This document shows positions 27,535-39,200 of a DNA stretch of 64,000 bases, piece by piece. A program made the translations under genes and the position numbers. Where the stretch lies: NCBI RefSeq assembly GCF_027744825.2, contig NC_071348.1, positions 20,803,563-20,867,562 of the forward strand. Direction: 5' to 3'. Within the stretch, counting starts at the first letter, position 1. Each line of letters opens with the position of its first letter. Source of the stretch: Synchiropus splendidus (taxonomy: Eukaryota; Chordata; Actinopteri; Syngnathiformes; Callionymidae). The notes beneath the pieces were generated by a model that did no database searches, was not told where the DNA came from, and saw nothing but the letters and a program-made list of their open reading frames with translations.

Positions 27535-29008
27535 CGCCAAACATAAAAATGTTGAAAACTTACAAAAAACACTTCAGACAGCTAAGATTTGATGTGCAAG
27601 TACGAGAAAGACCCTTTCTGCTATAATGGGAATTGAAAATTTCATGTTCTGAAGTTTTCCTCCAAAGTTATGCCACAATGCAGAATACGCGCTCACAGCC
27701 TGAGATAAGGTGGGTTCCGGAATGCCAAACATAAAAATGTTGATAACTTTGGAAAAACACTTCAGACAGCTTAGATTTGATGTGCAACTACTAGAAAGAC
27801 CCTTTCTGCTATAGTGGGAGGTGAAAATTTGATGTTCTCAACCTTCCCGGCAAAGTTATGAAACAATGTGTAAAAGGCGTTTTCAGCCTGAGATAAGGTC
27901 GATTCCGGAACGCCAAACATAAAAACGTTAATAACTTCGGAAAAACACATCAGTCAGCTTCGATTTGATGTGCAACTACTCGAAAGACCCTTTCTGCTAC
28001 AGTGGGAGGTGAAAATTTCATGTTCTGAAGCATCCCTGCAAAGTTATGCCACAATGCAGGAAACGCGTTTTCAGCCTGAGATAAGGTTGATTCCGGAAAG
28101 CCAAACATAAAAATATTGATAACTTTGGAAAAACACTTCAGACAGCTTAGATTTGATGTGCAACTACTAGAAAGAACCTTTCTGCTATAGTTGGACGTGA
28201 AAATTTCATGTTCTGAAGTTTCCCTGCAAAGTTATGGCACAATGCAGAAAACACGTTTTCAGTCTGCGATAAGGTTGATTCCGGAACGCCAAACATAAGA
28301 ATGTTGATAACTTTGGAAAAACACTTCAGACAACTTCGATTTGATGTGCAACTATTAGAAATACCCTTTCTGATATAGTGGGAGGTGAAAATTTCATGTT
28401 CTGAAGCTTCCCTGCAAAGTTATGGCACAGTGCAGAAAACGCGTTTTCAGCCTGAGATTAGGTGGGTTCCAGAACGCCAAACATAAAAATGTTGATAACT
28501 TTGGAAAAACACTTCAGACAGCTTAGATTTGACATGCAACTACTAGAAAGACCCTTTCTGCTGTAGTGGGAGTTGAAAATTTCATGTTCTGAAGCTTCCC
28601 TGCAAAGTTATGGCACATTGCAGAAAACACGTTTTCAGCCTGAGATAAGGTCGATTCCGGAACGCCAAACATAAAAATATGATAACTTTGAAAAAACACT
28701 TCAGACAGCTTAGATTTGATGTGCAAGTATGAGAAAGACCCTTTCTGTAATAATGGGAATTGAAAATTTCATGTTCTGAAGCTTCCCTCCATAGTTATGG
28801 CACAATGCAAAAAAAGCGTTTACAGCCTGAGATAAGGTTGTTTCTGGAACGCCAAACATAAGCTTCCCTGCAAAGTTATCGCACAATGCAGAAAACGCGT
28901 TTTCAGCCTGAGATAAGGTGGGTTCCAGAACGCCAAACATAAAAATGTTGATAACTTTGGAAAAACACTTCCGACAGCTTAGATTTGATGTGCAACTCCT
29001 CGAAAGAC
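27535..29008 (+). repeat. 1.47-kb segment duplicated at 36603-38076, copy 1
   Basis: Matches 36603-38076 at a constant offset of 9068 bp, including the unusual aaacttacaaaaaacac, gctcacagcctgag, ttcccggcaaagttatgaaac and the 81-bp truncated unit. The match starts around the ggaacgccaaacat boundary at 27531 and ends where ccctttctgc is replaced by ccctatctgc in the other copy. Confidence 0.85.
28860..28940 (+). repeat. 81-bp truncated monomer, copy 1
   Basis: The unit runs from aaacat directly into aagcttccctgc, so 107 bp (the whole left part of the monomer) are missing. Two As at the junction could come from either side. The upstream unit is the cacaatgcaaaaaaagcg subtype ending ttgtttctgg. 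Confidence 0.95.
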
Positions 29009-29939
29009 CCTTTCTGCTATAGTGGGAGTTGAAAATTTCATGTTCTGAAGCTTTCCTGCAAAGTTATGGCACAATGCGTAAAACGCGTTTTCAGCCTCAG
29101 ATAAGGTTGATTCCGGAACGCCAAACATAAGAATGTTGATAACTTTGGAAAAACACTTCAGACAGCTTAGATTTGATGTGCAACTACTAGAAAGACCCTT
29201 TCTGCTATAGTTGGAGGTGAAAATTTCATGTTCTGAAGTTTCCCTGCAAAGTTATGGCACAATGCAGAAAACACGTTTTCAGTCTGAGATAAGGTTGATT
29301 CCGAAACTCAAACATAAGAATGTTGATAACTTTGGAAAAACACTTCAGACAACTTAGATTTTATGTGCAACTACTAGAAAGACCCTTTCTGCTATAGTGG
29401 GATGTTAAAATTTCATCTTCTGAAGCTTCCCTGCAAAGTTATGGCAAAATATGTAAAACGCGTTTTCAGGCTGAGATAAGGTGGGTTCCGGAACGCCACA
29501 CATAAAAATGTTGATAACTTTGGAAAAACACATCAGACAGCTTAGATTTGATGTGCAACTCCTCGAAAGACACTTTCTGCTATAGTGGGAGGCGAACATT
29601 TCATGTTCGGAAGCATCCCTGCAAAGTTATGCAACAATGCAGGAAACGCGTTTTCAGCCAGAGATTAGGTGGGTTCCAGAACGCCAAAAATAAAAATGTT
29701 GATAACTTTGGAAAAACACTTCAGACAGCTTAGATTTGATGTGCAACTACTAGAAAGACCCTTTTAGCTACAGTGGGAGGTGAAAATGTCATGTTCTGAA
29801 GCTTACCTGCAAAGTTATGCCACAATGCAGGAAATGCGTTTTCAGCCTGAGATAAGGTCGATTCCGAAACGCCAAACATAAAAATATTGATAACTTTGGA
29901 AAAACACTTCAGACAGCTTAGATTTGATGTGCAACTACT

Positions 29940-29954
29940 AGAAAGACCCTTTCT
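29940..29954. other. Short hairpin-capable dyad agaaag-acc-ctttct (example copy)
   Basis: A 6-bp perfect inverted repeat surrounds a 3-base spacer at monomer position 61-75. It is kept in most units even where flanking bases vary, with agaaaaaccctttct as a common weakened variant. It could form a small hairpin in single-stranded DNA or RNA. Confidence 0.75.
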
Positions 29955-29985
29955 GCTATAGTGGGAGGTGAAAATGTCATGTTCT

Positions 29986-29993
29986 GAAGCTTC
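29986..29993. other. Perfect 8-bp palindrome gaagcttc with HindIII core (example copy)
   Basis: gaagcttc occurs in most units at monomer position 107-114. Common alternatives are gaagtttc, gaagcatc and the one-base-shorter gaagctttatg form, which define monomer subtypes. A HindIII digest would be expected to release a 188-bp ladder. Confidence 0.85.
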
Positions 29994-30017
29994 CCTGCAA
30001 AGTTACGGCACAATGCA

Positions 30018-30031
30018 GAAAACGCGTTTTC
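30018..30031. other. Perfect 14-bp palindrome with MluI core (example copy)
   Basis: The sequence gaaaacgcgttttc equals its own reverse complement and carries two CpGs. In consensus units the two bases outside it on each side (gca before, agc after) extend the symmetry to 18 of 20 positions. It recurs in most monomers; frequent variants are gtaaaacgcg in place of gaaaacgcg at the left edge, and acacgt or acgtgt in the core. This is a symmetry seen directly; any protein binding is unproven. Confidence 0.85.
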
Positions 30032-30049
30032 ATCCTGAGATAAGGTCGA

Positions 30050-30057
30050 TTCCGGAA
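30050..30057. other. Perfect 8-bp palindrome ttccggaa (example copy)
   Basis: ttccggaa sits at monomer position 171-178, just before the unit boundary, and holds one CpG. Frequent variants are ttccagaa, ttcaggaa, ttctggaa and ttccgaaa, several of which are CpG transitions. It resembles half of a heat-shock-element or STAT-type dyad (ttc-nn-gaa), but that resemblance alone is not evidence of function. Confidence 0.8.
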
Positions 30058-31384
30058 TGCCAAACATAAAAATTTTGATAAATTTGGAAAAACACTTCAG
30101 ACAGCTTAGATTTGATGTGCAACTACTAGAAAGACCCATTCTGCTATAGTGGGAGTTGAAAATGTCATGTTCTGAAACTTCCCTGCAAAGTTATGGCACA
30201 TTGCAGAAAACGCATTTTCAGCCTGAGATAAGGTCGATTCAGGAACGCCAAACATAAAAATGTTGAAAACTTTCAAAAAACACTTCAGACAGCTAAGATT
30301 TGATGTGCAAATACGAGAAAGACCCTTTCTGCTATAATGGGAATTGAAAATTTCATGTTCTGAAGCTTTCCTCCAAAGTTATGCCACATTGCAGAAAACG
30401 CGCTCACAGCCTGAGATAAGGTGGGTTCCGGAACGCCAAACATAAAAATGTTGATAACTTTGGAAAAACACTTCAGACAGCTTAGATTTGATATGCAACT
30501 ACTAGAAAAACCCTTTCTGCTATAGTGGGAGGTGAAAATTTGATGTTCTCAACCTTCCCGGCAAAGTTATGAAACAATGTGTAAAAGGCGTTTTCAGCCT
30601 GAGATAAGGTCGATTCCGGAACGCCAAACATAAAAATGTTAATAACTTCGGAAAAACACATCAGTCAGCTTAGATTTGATGTGTAACTATTAGAAATACC
30701 CTTTCTGATATAGTGGGAGGTGAAAATTTCATGTTCTGAAGCTTCCCTGCAAAGTTATGGCACAGTGCAGAAAACGCGTTTTCAGCCTGAGATTAGGTGG
30801 GTTCCAGAACGCCAAACATAAAAGTGTTGATAACTTTAGAAAAACACTTCAGACAGCTTAGATTTGATGTGCAACTACTAGAAAGACCCTTTCTGCTACA
30901 GTGGGAGGTGAAAATTTCATGTTCTGAAGCATCCCTGCAAAGTTATGCCACAATGCAGGAAACGCGTTTTCAGCCTGAGATAAGGTCGATTCCGGAAAGC
31001 CAAACATAAAAATATTAATAACTTTGGAAAAACACTTCAGACAAGCTTAGATTTGATGGGCAACTACTAGAAAGCCCCTTTCTGCTATAGTGGGAGTTGA
31101 AAATTTCATGTTCTGAAGCTTTCCTGCAAAGTTATGGCACAATGCGTAAAACGCGTTTTCAGCCTGAGATAAGGTTGATTCCGGATCGCCAAACATAAGA
31201 ATGTTGATAACTTTGGAAAAACACTTCAGACAGCTTAGATTTGATGTGCAACTACTAGAAAGACCCTTTCTGCTATAGTGGGATGTCAAAATTTCATGTT
31301 GTGAAGCTTCCCTGCAAAGTTATGGCAAAATATGTAAAACGCATTTTCAGCCTGAGAAAAGGTTGTTTCTGGAACGCCAAACAT

Positions 31385-31465
31385 AAGCTTCCCTGCAAAG
31401 TTATGGCACAATGCAGAAAACGCGTTTTCAGCCTGAAAAAAGGTGGGTTCCAGAACGCCAAACAT
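31385..31465 (+). repeat. 81-bp truncated monomer, copy 2
   Basis: Same junction and same 107-bp loss. Here the upstream unit is the gcaaaatatgtaaaacgcat subtype, again ending ttgtttctgg. Confidence 0.95.
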
Positions 31466-32261
31466 AAAAATGTTGATAACTTTGGAAAAACACTTCAGAC
31501 AGCTTAGATTTGATGTGCAACTCCTCGAAAGACGCTATCTGCTATAGTGGGAGGCGAACATTTCATGTTCTGAAGCATCCCTGCAAAGTTATGCAACAAT
31601 GCAGGAAACGCGTTTTCAGCCTGAGATTAGGTCGATTCCGGAACGCCAAACATAAAAACATTGATAACTTTGGAAAAACACTTCAGACAGCTTAGATTTG
31701 ATGTGAAACTACTAGAAAGACCCTTTCTGCTATAGTTGGAGGTGAAAATTTCATGTTCTGAAGTTTCCCTGCAAAGTTATGGCACAATGCAGAAAACACG
31801 TTTTCAGTCTGAGATAAGGTTGATTCCGGAACGCCAAACATAAGAATGTTGATAACTTTGGAAAAACACTTCAGACAACTTAGATTTTATGTGCAACTAC
31901 TAGAAAGACCCTTTCTGCTATAGTGGGATGTTAAAATTTCATCTTCTGAAGCTTCCCTGCAAAGTTATGGCAAAATATGTAAAACGCGTTTTCAGGCTGA
32001 GATAAGGTGGGTTCCGGAACGCCACACATAAAAATGTTGATAACTTTGGAAAAATACTTCAGACAGCTTAGATTTGATGTGCAACTACTAGAAAGACACT
32101 TTCTGCTATAGTGGGAGGTGAAAATGTCATGTTCTGAAGCTTCCCTGCAAAGTTATGGCACAATGCAGAAAACGCGTTTTCAGCCTGAGATAAAGTGGGT
32201 TCCAGAACGCCAAACATAAAAATGTTGATAACTTTGGAAAAACACTTCAGACAGCTTAGAT

Positions 32262-35200
32262 TTGATGTGCAACTCCTCGAAAGACCCTATCTGCTATAGT
32301 GGGAGGCGAACATTTCATGTTGTGAAGCATCCCTGCAAAGTTATGCAACAATGCAGGAAACGCGTTTTCAGCCCGAGATTAGGTGGGTTCCAGAACGCCA
32401 AACATAAAAATGTTGATAACTTTGGAAAAACACTTCAGACAGCTTAGATTTGATGTGCAACTATTAGAAAGACCCTTTTAGCTACAGTGGGAGGTGAAAA
32501 TTTCATGTTCTGAAGCTTCCCTGCAAAGTTATGCCACAATGTAGGAAATGCGTTTTCAGCCTGAGATAAGGTCGATTCCGAAACGCCAAACATAAAAATA
32601 TTGATAACTTTGGAAAAACACTTCAGACAGCTTAGATTTGATGTGCAACTACTAGAAAGACCCTTTCTGCCATGGTGGGATGTTAAAATTTCATGTTCTG
32701 AAGCTTCCCTGCAAAGTTATGGCAAAATATGTAAAACGCGTTTTCAGGCTGAGATAAGGTGGGTTCCGGAACGCCAAACATAAAAATGTTGATAACTTCA
32801 GAAAAACACTTTAAGACAGCTTAGATTTTATGTGCAACTTCTCGAATGGCCTTTTCTGCTATATTGGGAAGTTAAAATTTCATGTTCTGAAGCTTCCCTG
32901 CAAAGTTATGGCACAATGCAGAAAACGCGTTTTCATCCGGAGATAAGTTCGCTTCCGAAACGCCAAAAATAAAAATGTTGATAACTTTGGAAAAACACTT
33001 TCGACAGCTTTGATTTGATGTGCAAATACTAGAAAGACCCTTTCTGCTATAGTGGGAGGTTAAAATTTCATGTTCTGAAGCTTCCCTGCAAAGTTATGGC
33101 ACAGTACGTAAAACGCGTTTTCAGCCTGAGATAAGATTGATTTCAGAACGCCAAACATAAAAATGTTCAGAACTTTGGAAAAACACTTCAGACTGCTAAG
33201 ATTTGATGTGCAACTACTAGAAAGAACCTTTCTGCTATAGTTGGACGTGAAAATTTCATGTTCTGAAGTTTCCCTGCAAAGTTATGGCACAATGCAGAAA
33301 ACACGTTTTCAGTCTGAGATAAGGTTGATTCCGGAACGCCAAACATAAGAATGTTGATAACTTTGGAAAAACACTTCAGACAGCTTAGATTTTATGTGCA
33401 ACTACTAGAAAGACCCTTTCTGCTATAGTGGGAGTTGAAAATTTAATGTTCTGAAGCTTTCCTGCAAAGTTATGGCACAATGCGTAAAACGCGTTTTCAG
33501 CCTGAGATAAGGTTGATTCCGGATCGCCAAACATAAGAATGTTGATAACTTTGGAAAAACACTTCAGACAGCTTAGATTTGATGTGCAACTACTAGAAAG
33601 ACCCTTTCTGCTATAGTGGGATGTTAAAATTTCATGTTCTGAAGCTTCCCTGCAAAGTTATGGCAAAATATGTAAAACGCATTTTCAGCCTGAGATAAGG
33701 TTGTTTCTGGAACGCCAAACATAAGCTTCCCTGCAAAGTTATGGCACAATGCAGAAAACGCGTTTTCAGCCTGAGATAAGGTGGGTTCCAGAACGCCAAA
33801 CATAAAAATGTTGATAACTTTGGAAAAACACTTCAGACAGCTTAGATTTGATGTGCAACTCCTCGAAAGACCCTATCTGCTATAGTGGGTGGCGAACATT
33901 TCATGTTCTGAAGCATCCCTGCAAAGTAATGCAACAATCCAGGAAACGCGTTTTCAGCCTGAGATAAGGTCGATTCCGGAACGCCAAACATAAAAATATT
34001 GATAACTTTGGAAAAACACTTTAGACAGCTTAGATTTGATGTGAAACTACTAGAAAGACCCTTTCTGCTATAGTGGGATTTGAACATTTCATGTTCAGAA
34101 GCTTCCCTGCAAAGTTATGGGACAATGCGTTAAACGCATTTTCAGCCTGAGATAAGGTCGATTCCCGAACGCCAAACATTAAAATGTGGATAACTTTGGA
34201 AAAACACTTCAGACAGCTTAGATTTGATGTACAACTACTAGAAAGACCTTTTCTGCTATAGCGCAAGTTTAAAATTTCATGTTTTGAAGCTTCCTTGCTT
34301 ATGGCACAATGCAGAAAACGCGTTTTCAGCCTGAGATAAGGTCGATTCCGGTACACCAAACATAAAAATGTTGATAACTTTGGAAAAACACTTCAGACAG
34401 CTTAGCTTTGATGTGCAACTACTAGAAAGTCCCTTTCTGCTATAGTGGGAGTTGAAAATTCAATGTTCTGAAGCTTCCCTGCAAATTTATGGAACAATGC
34501 GTTAAACGCATTTCAGCCTGAGATAAGGTTGATTCAGGAACGCCAAACATAAAAAAGTTGATAACTTTTGAAATACACTTCAGACAGCTTAGATTTGATG
34601 TGCAACTACTAGAAAGACACTTTCTGCTATAGCGGCAGGTGGAAATTTCATGTTCTGAGGCTTCCCTGCAAAGTTATGGCACAATGCAAAAAACACGTTT
34701 TCAGACTGAGATAAGGTGGGGTCCAGAACGCCAAACATAAAAATGTTGATAACTTTGGAAAAACATTTCAGACAGCTTAGATTTGATGTGCAACTACTAG
34801 AAAGAACCTTTCTGCCATTGTGGGAGGTGAAAATTTCATGTTCTGAAGCTTCCCTGCAAAGTTATGGAACAATGCGTTAAACACGTTTTCAGCCTGAGAT
34901 AAGGTCGATTCAGGAACGCCGAACATAAAAAATATGATAACTTTTGAAATACACTTCAGACAGCTTAGATTTGATGTGCAACAACTAGAAAGACCCTTTC
35001 TGCTTTAGTGGGATGTGAAAATGTAATGTTCTGAAGCTTTATGCAAAGTTATGGCACAATGCGTAAAACGCGTTTTCAGCCTGAGATAAGGTCGATTCCG
35101 GAACGCCAAACATAAAAATGTTGATAACTTTGGAAAAACACTTCAGACAGCTTAGATTTGATGTGCAACTATTAGAAAGACCCTATATGCTATTGTGGGA

Positions 35201-36605
35201 CGTGAAAATTTCATGTTGTGAAGTTTCCCTGCAAAGATGTGGCACAATGCAGAAAATGCGTTTTCAGCCAGAGATGAGGTCGATTCTGGAATGCCAAACA
35301 TAAAAATGTTGATAACTTATTAAAGACACTTCAGACAGCTTAGATTTGATGTGCAACTACTCGAAAGGCCGTTTCTACTATAGCGGTAGGTGAAAATTTC
35401 TTGTTCTGAGGCTTCCCTGCAAAGTTATGGCACAATGCAGAATACACGTTTTCAGCCTGAGATAAGGTCGATTCAGTAACGCCAAACATAAAAAATATGA
35501 TAACTTTTGAAATACACTTCAGACAGCTTAGATTTGATGTGCAACTACTAGAAAGACCCTTTCTGCTTTATTGGGATGTGAAAATGTAATGTTCTGAAGC
35601 TTTATGCAAAGTTATGGCACAATGCGTAAAACGCGTTTTCAGCCTTAGATAAGGTCGATTCCGGAACGCCAAACATAAAAATGTTGATAACTTTGGAAAA
35701 ACACTTCAGACAGCTTAGAATTCATGTGAAACTACTAGAAAGACCCTTTCTGCTATAGAGGGAGGTGAAAATTTCATGTTCTGAAGCTTTATGCAAAGTT
35801 GTGGCACAATACGTAAAATGCGTTTTCAGCCTGAGATAAGGTCGATTCCGGAACGCCAAACATAAAAGTGTTGATAACTTTGGAAAAACACTTCAGACAG
35901 CTTACATTTGATTTGCAACTACTAGAAAGGCCCTTTCTACTATAGCGGTAGGTGAAAATTTCTTGTTCTGAGGCTTCCCTGCAAAGTTATGGCACAATGC
36001 AGAAAACACGTTTTCAGACTGAGATAAGGTGGGTTCCAGAACGGCAAACATAAAAATGTTGATAACTTTGGAAAAACATTTCAGACAGCTTAGATTTGAT
36101 CTGCAACTACTCGAAAGACCCTTTCTGCTACAGTGGGAGGTGAAAATTTCATGTTCTGAAGCTTTATGCAAAGTTATGGCACAATGCGTAAAACGCGTTT
36201 TCAGCCTGAGATAAGGTCGATTCCGGAACGCCAAACATGAAAATGTTGATAACTTTGGAAAAACACATCAGACAGCTTAGATTTGATGTGCAACAACAAG
36301 ACAGACCCTTTCTGCAATAGTGGGAGGTTAAAATTTCATATTCTGAAGTTTCCTGCAAAGTTATGGCACAATGCGTAAAACGCGTTTTCAGCCTGAGATA
36401 AGGTCGATTCCGGAACGCCAAACATGAAAATGTTGATAACTTTGGAAAAACACATCAGACAGCTTAGATTTGATGTGCAACAACAAGACAGACCCTTTCT
36501 GCAATAGTGGGAGGTTAAAATTTCATATTCTGAAGTTTCCTGCAAAGTTATGGCACAATGCAGAAAACGCGTTTTCAGCTTGAGATAAGGTGGGTTCCCG
36601 AACGC
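32262..36605 (+). repeat. 4.3-kb tandem segmental duplication, copy 1
   Basis: Matches 38053-42584 at an offset of 5791 bp up to about 33222 and 5979 bp thereafter. By eye I found only about six single-base differences (near 34084, 34165, 35255, 35369, 35576 and 35646), so identity is above 99.8%. The segment joins C-type units (to about 34 kb) to B-type units (34.15-36.6 kb, including the gaaagtccctttctgc and gtggataactttgg subtypes seen at 11 kb and 46 kb). Confidence 0.9.
33723..33803 (+). repeat. 81-bp truncated monomer, copy 3
   Basis: Same junction, upstream gcaaaatatgtaaaacgcat subtype, 2338 bp downstream of copy 2. Confidence 0.95.
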
Positions 36606-36612
36606 CAAACAT
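36239..36612 (+). repeat. Single-monomer tandem duplication (2 x 187 bp)
   Basis: Two consecutive 187-bp units share gcaacaacaagacagacc, catattctgaagtttcctgc and the 1-bp loss in tttcctgc, differing only towards the right end. Both units are also present at 42218-42591, but the related region at 45.2-45.4 kb has one copy. Confidence 0.9.
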
Positions 36613-38076
36613 AAAAATGTTGAAAACTTACAAAAAACACTTCAGACAGCTAAGATTTGATGTGCAAGTACGAGAAAGACCCTTTCTGCTATAATGGGAA
36701 TTGAAAATTTCATGTTCTGAAGTTTTCCTCCAAAGTTATGCCACAATGCAGAATACGCGCTCACAGCCTGAGATAAGGTGGGTTCCGGAATGCCAAACAT
36801 AAAAATGTTGATAACTTTGGAAAAACACTTCAGACAGCTTAGATTTGATGTGCAACTACTAGAAAGACCCTTTCTGCTATAGTGGGAGGTGAAAATTTGA
36901 TGTTCTCAACCTTCCCGGCAAAGTTATGAAACAATGTGTAAAAGGCGTTTTCAGCCTGAGATAAGGTCGATTCCGGAACGCCAAACATAAAAACCTTAAT
37001 AACTTCGGAAAAACACATCAGTCAGCTTCGATTTGATGTGCAACTACTCGAAAGACCCTTTCTGCTACAGTGGGAGGTGAAAATTTCATGTTCTGAAGCA
37101 TCCCTGCAAAGTTATGCCACAATGCAGGAAACGCGTTTTCAGCCTGAGATAAGGTTGATTCCGGAAAGCCAAACATAAAAATATTGATAACTTTGGAAAA
37201 ACACTTCAGACAGCTTAGATTTGATGTGCAACTACTAGAAAGAACCTTTCTGCTATAGTTGGACGTGAAAATTTCATGTTCTGAAGTTTCCCTGCAAAGT
37301 TATGGCACAATGCAGAAAACACGTTTTCAGTCTGCGATAAGGTTGATTCCGGAACGCCAAACATAAGAATGTTGATAACTTTGGAAAAACACTTCAGACA
37401 ACTTCGATTTGATGTGCAACTATTAGAAATACCCTTTCTGATATAGTGGGAGGTGAAAATTTCATGTTCTGAAGCTTCCCTGCAAAGTTATGGCACAGTG
37501 CAGAAAACGCGTTTTCAGCCTGAGATTAGGTGGGTTCCAGAACGCCAAACATAAAAATGTTGATAACTTTGGAAAAACACTTCAGACAGCTTAGATTTGA
37601 CATGCAACTACTAGAAAGACCCTTTCTGCTGTAGTGGGAGTTGAAAATTTCATGTTCTGAAGCTTCCCTGCAAAGTTATGGCACATTGCAGAAAACACCT
37701 TTTCAGCCTGAGATAAGGTCGATTCCGGAACGCCAAACATAAAAATATGATAACTTTGAAAAAACACTTCAGACAGCTTAGATTTGATGTGCAAGTATGA
37801 GAAAGACCCTTTCTGTAATAATGGGAATTGAAAATTTCATGTTCTGAAGCTTCCCTCCATAGTTATGGCACAATGCAAAAAAAGCGTTTACAGCCTGAGA
37901 TAAGGTTGTTTCTGGAACGCCAAACATAAGCTTCCCTGCAAAGTTATGGCACAATGCAGAAAACGCGTTTTCAGCCTGAGATAAAGTGGGTTCCAGAACG
38001 CCAAACATAAAAATGTTGATAACTTTGGAAAAACACTTCCGACAGCTTAGATTTGATGTGCAACTCCTCGAAAGAC
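36603..38076 (+). repeat. 1.47-kb segment, copy 2
   Basis: Counterpart of 27535-29008. It lies between the two copies of the 4.3-kb duplication. At about 38045-38075 its sequence changes from the 27.5-kb pattern (cacttccgacag) to the 32.26-kb pattern (ccctatctgctatag, gaggcgaacatttc) without loss of monomer phase. Confidence 0.85.
37928..38008 (+). repeat. 81-bp truncated monomer, copy 4
   Basis: Same junction, upstream cacaatgcaaaaaaagcg subtype; it is the partner of copy 1 at an offset of 9068 bp. Confidence 0.95.
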
Positions 38077-39012
38077 CCTATCTGCTATAGTGGGAGGCGA
38101 ACATTTCATGTTGTGAAGCATCCCTGCAAAGTTATGCAACAATGCAGGAAACGCGTTTTCAGCCCGAGATTAGGTGGGTTCCAGAACGCCAAACATAAAA
38201 ATGTTGATAACTTTGGAAAAACACTTCAGACAGCTTAGATTTGATGTGCAACTATTAGAAAGACCCTTTTAGCTACAGTGGGAGGTGAAAATTTCATGTT
38301 CTGAAGCTTCCCTGCAAAGTTATGCCACAATGTAGGAAATGCGTTTTCAGCCTGAGATAAGGTCGATTCCGAAACGCCAAACATAAAAATATTGATAACT
38401 TTGGAAAAACACTTCAGACAGCTTAGATTTGATGTGCAACTACTAGAAAGACCCTTTCTGCCATGGTGGGATGTTAAAATTTCATGTTCTGAAGCTTCCC
38501 TGCAAAGTTATGGCAAAATATGTAAAACGCGTTTTCAGGCTGAGATAAGGTGGGTTCCGGAACGCCAAACATAAAAATGTTGATAACTTCAGAAAAACAC
38601 TTTAAGACAGCTTAGATTTTATGTGCAACTTCTCGAATGGCCTTTTCTGCTATATTGGGAAGTTAAAATTTCATGTTCTGAAGCTTCCCTGCAAAGTTAT
38701 GGCACAATGCAGAAAACGCGTTTTCATCCGGAGATAAGTTCGCTTCCGAAACGCCAAAAATAAAAATGTTGATAACTTTGGAAAAACACTTTCGACAGCT
38801 TTGATTTGATGTGCAAATACTAGAAAGACCCTTTCTGCTATAGTGGGAGGTTAAAATTTCATGTTCTGAAGCTTCCCTGCAAAGTTATGGCACAGTACGT
38901 AAAACGCGTTTTCAGCCTGAGATAAGATTGATTTCAGAACGCCAAACATAAAAATGTTCAGAACTTTGGAAAAACACTTCAGACTGCTAAGATTTGATGT
39001 GCAACTACTAGA

Positions 39013-39200
39013 AATACCCTTTCTGCTATAGTGGGAGGAGAAAATTTCATGTTCTGAAGTCTCCCTGCAAAGTTACGGCACAATGCAGAAAACGCGTTTT
39101 CAGCCTGAGATAAGGTGGGTTACAGAACGCCAAACATAAAAATGTTGATAACTTTGGAAAAACACTTCAGACAGCTTAGATTTGATGTGCAACTACTAGA
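39013..39200 (+). repeat. Extra 188-bp monomer in duplication copy 2
   Basis: The offset to copy 1 jumps from 5791 to 5979, exactly 188. The inserted unit carries gaaataccctttctgc, gtgggaggagaaaatttc and gaagtctccctgc, most like the unit at about 25900-26050. It is a full unit in phase, as expected for unequal exchange or gene conversion. Confidence 0.85.

Larger units (their letters stand above)
29880..30067 (+). repeat. Representative near-consensus 188-bp monomer
   Basis: This unit is a convenient reference copy, differing from my consensus at only a few bases. Taking its first base as position 1: A/T-rich entry at 1-25; invariant-looking gacagctt core around 33-40; agaaag-acc-ctttct dyad at 61-75; gaaaattt block near 91-98; gaagcttc (HindIII site) at 107-114; gaaaacgcgttttc (MluI site) at 139-152; ttccggaa at 171-178. 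All five consensus CpGs lie in about the last 45 bp; the first 140 bp of the consensus have none. A common subfamily difference is ggtcgattccgg versus ggtgggttccag around 165-176. Confidence 0.9.
24601..33222 (+). repeat. Block C1, left part
   Basis: Satellite units with C-type markers: actcctcgaaagacc with gaggcgaacatttc, gcaaaatatgtaaaacg with caggctgagataagg, ttgtttctggaacgcc and agtctgagataaggttg. Internal repeats: 27000-27340 with 28503-28843 (offset 1503); 27450-27960 with 30161-30671 (offset 2711); 28860-29530 with 31385-32056 (offset 2525-2526). The 24.6-27 kb stretch shows no clear HOR. Confidence 0.8.

Noticed and set aside
28855..28865. Truncated unit as the boundary of an inserted mobile element
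   Set aside because: The junction joins two normal monomer positions with a two-base overlap; nothing foreign is present, so it is a simple internal deletion.
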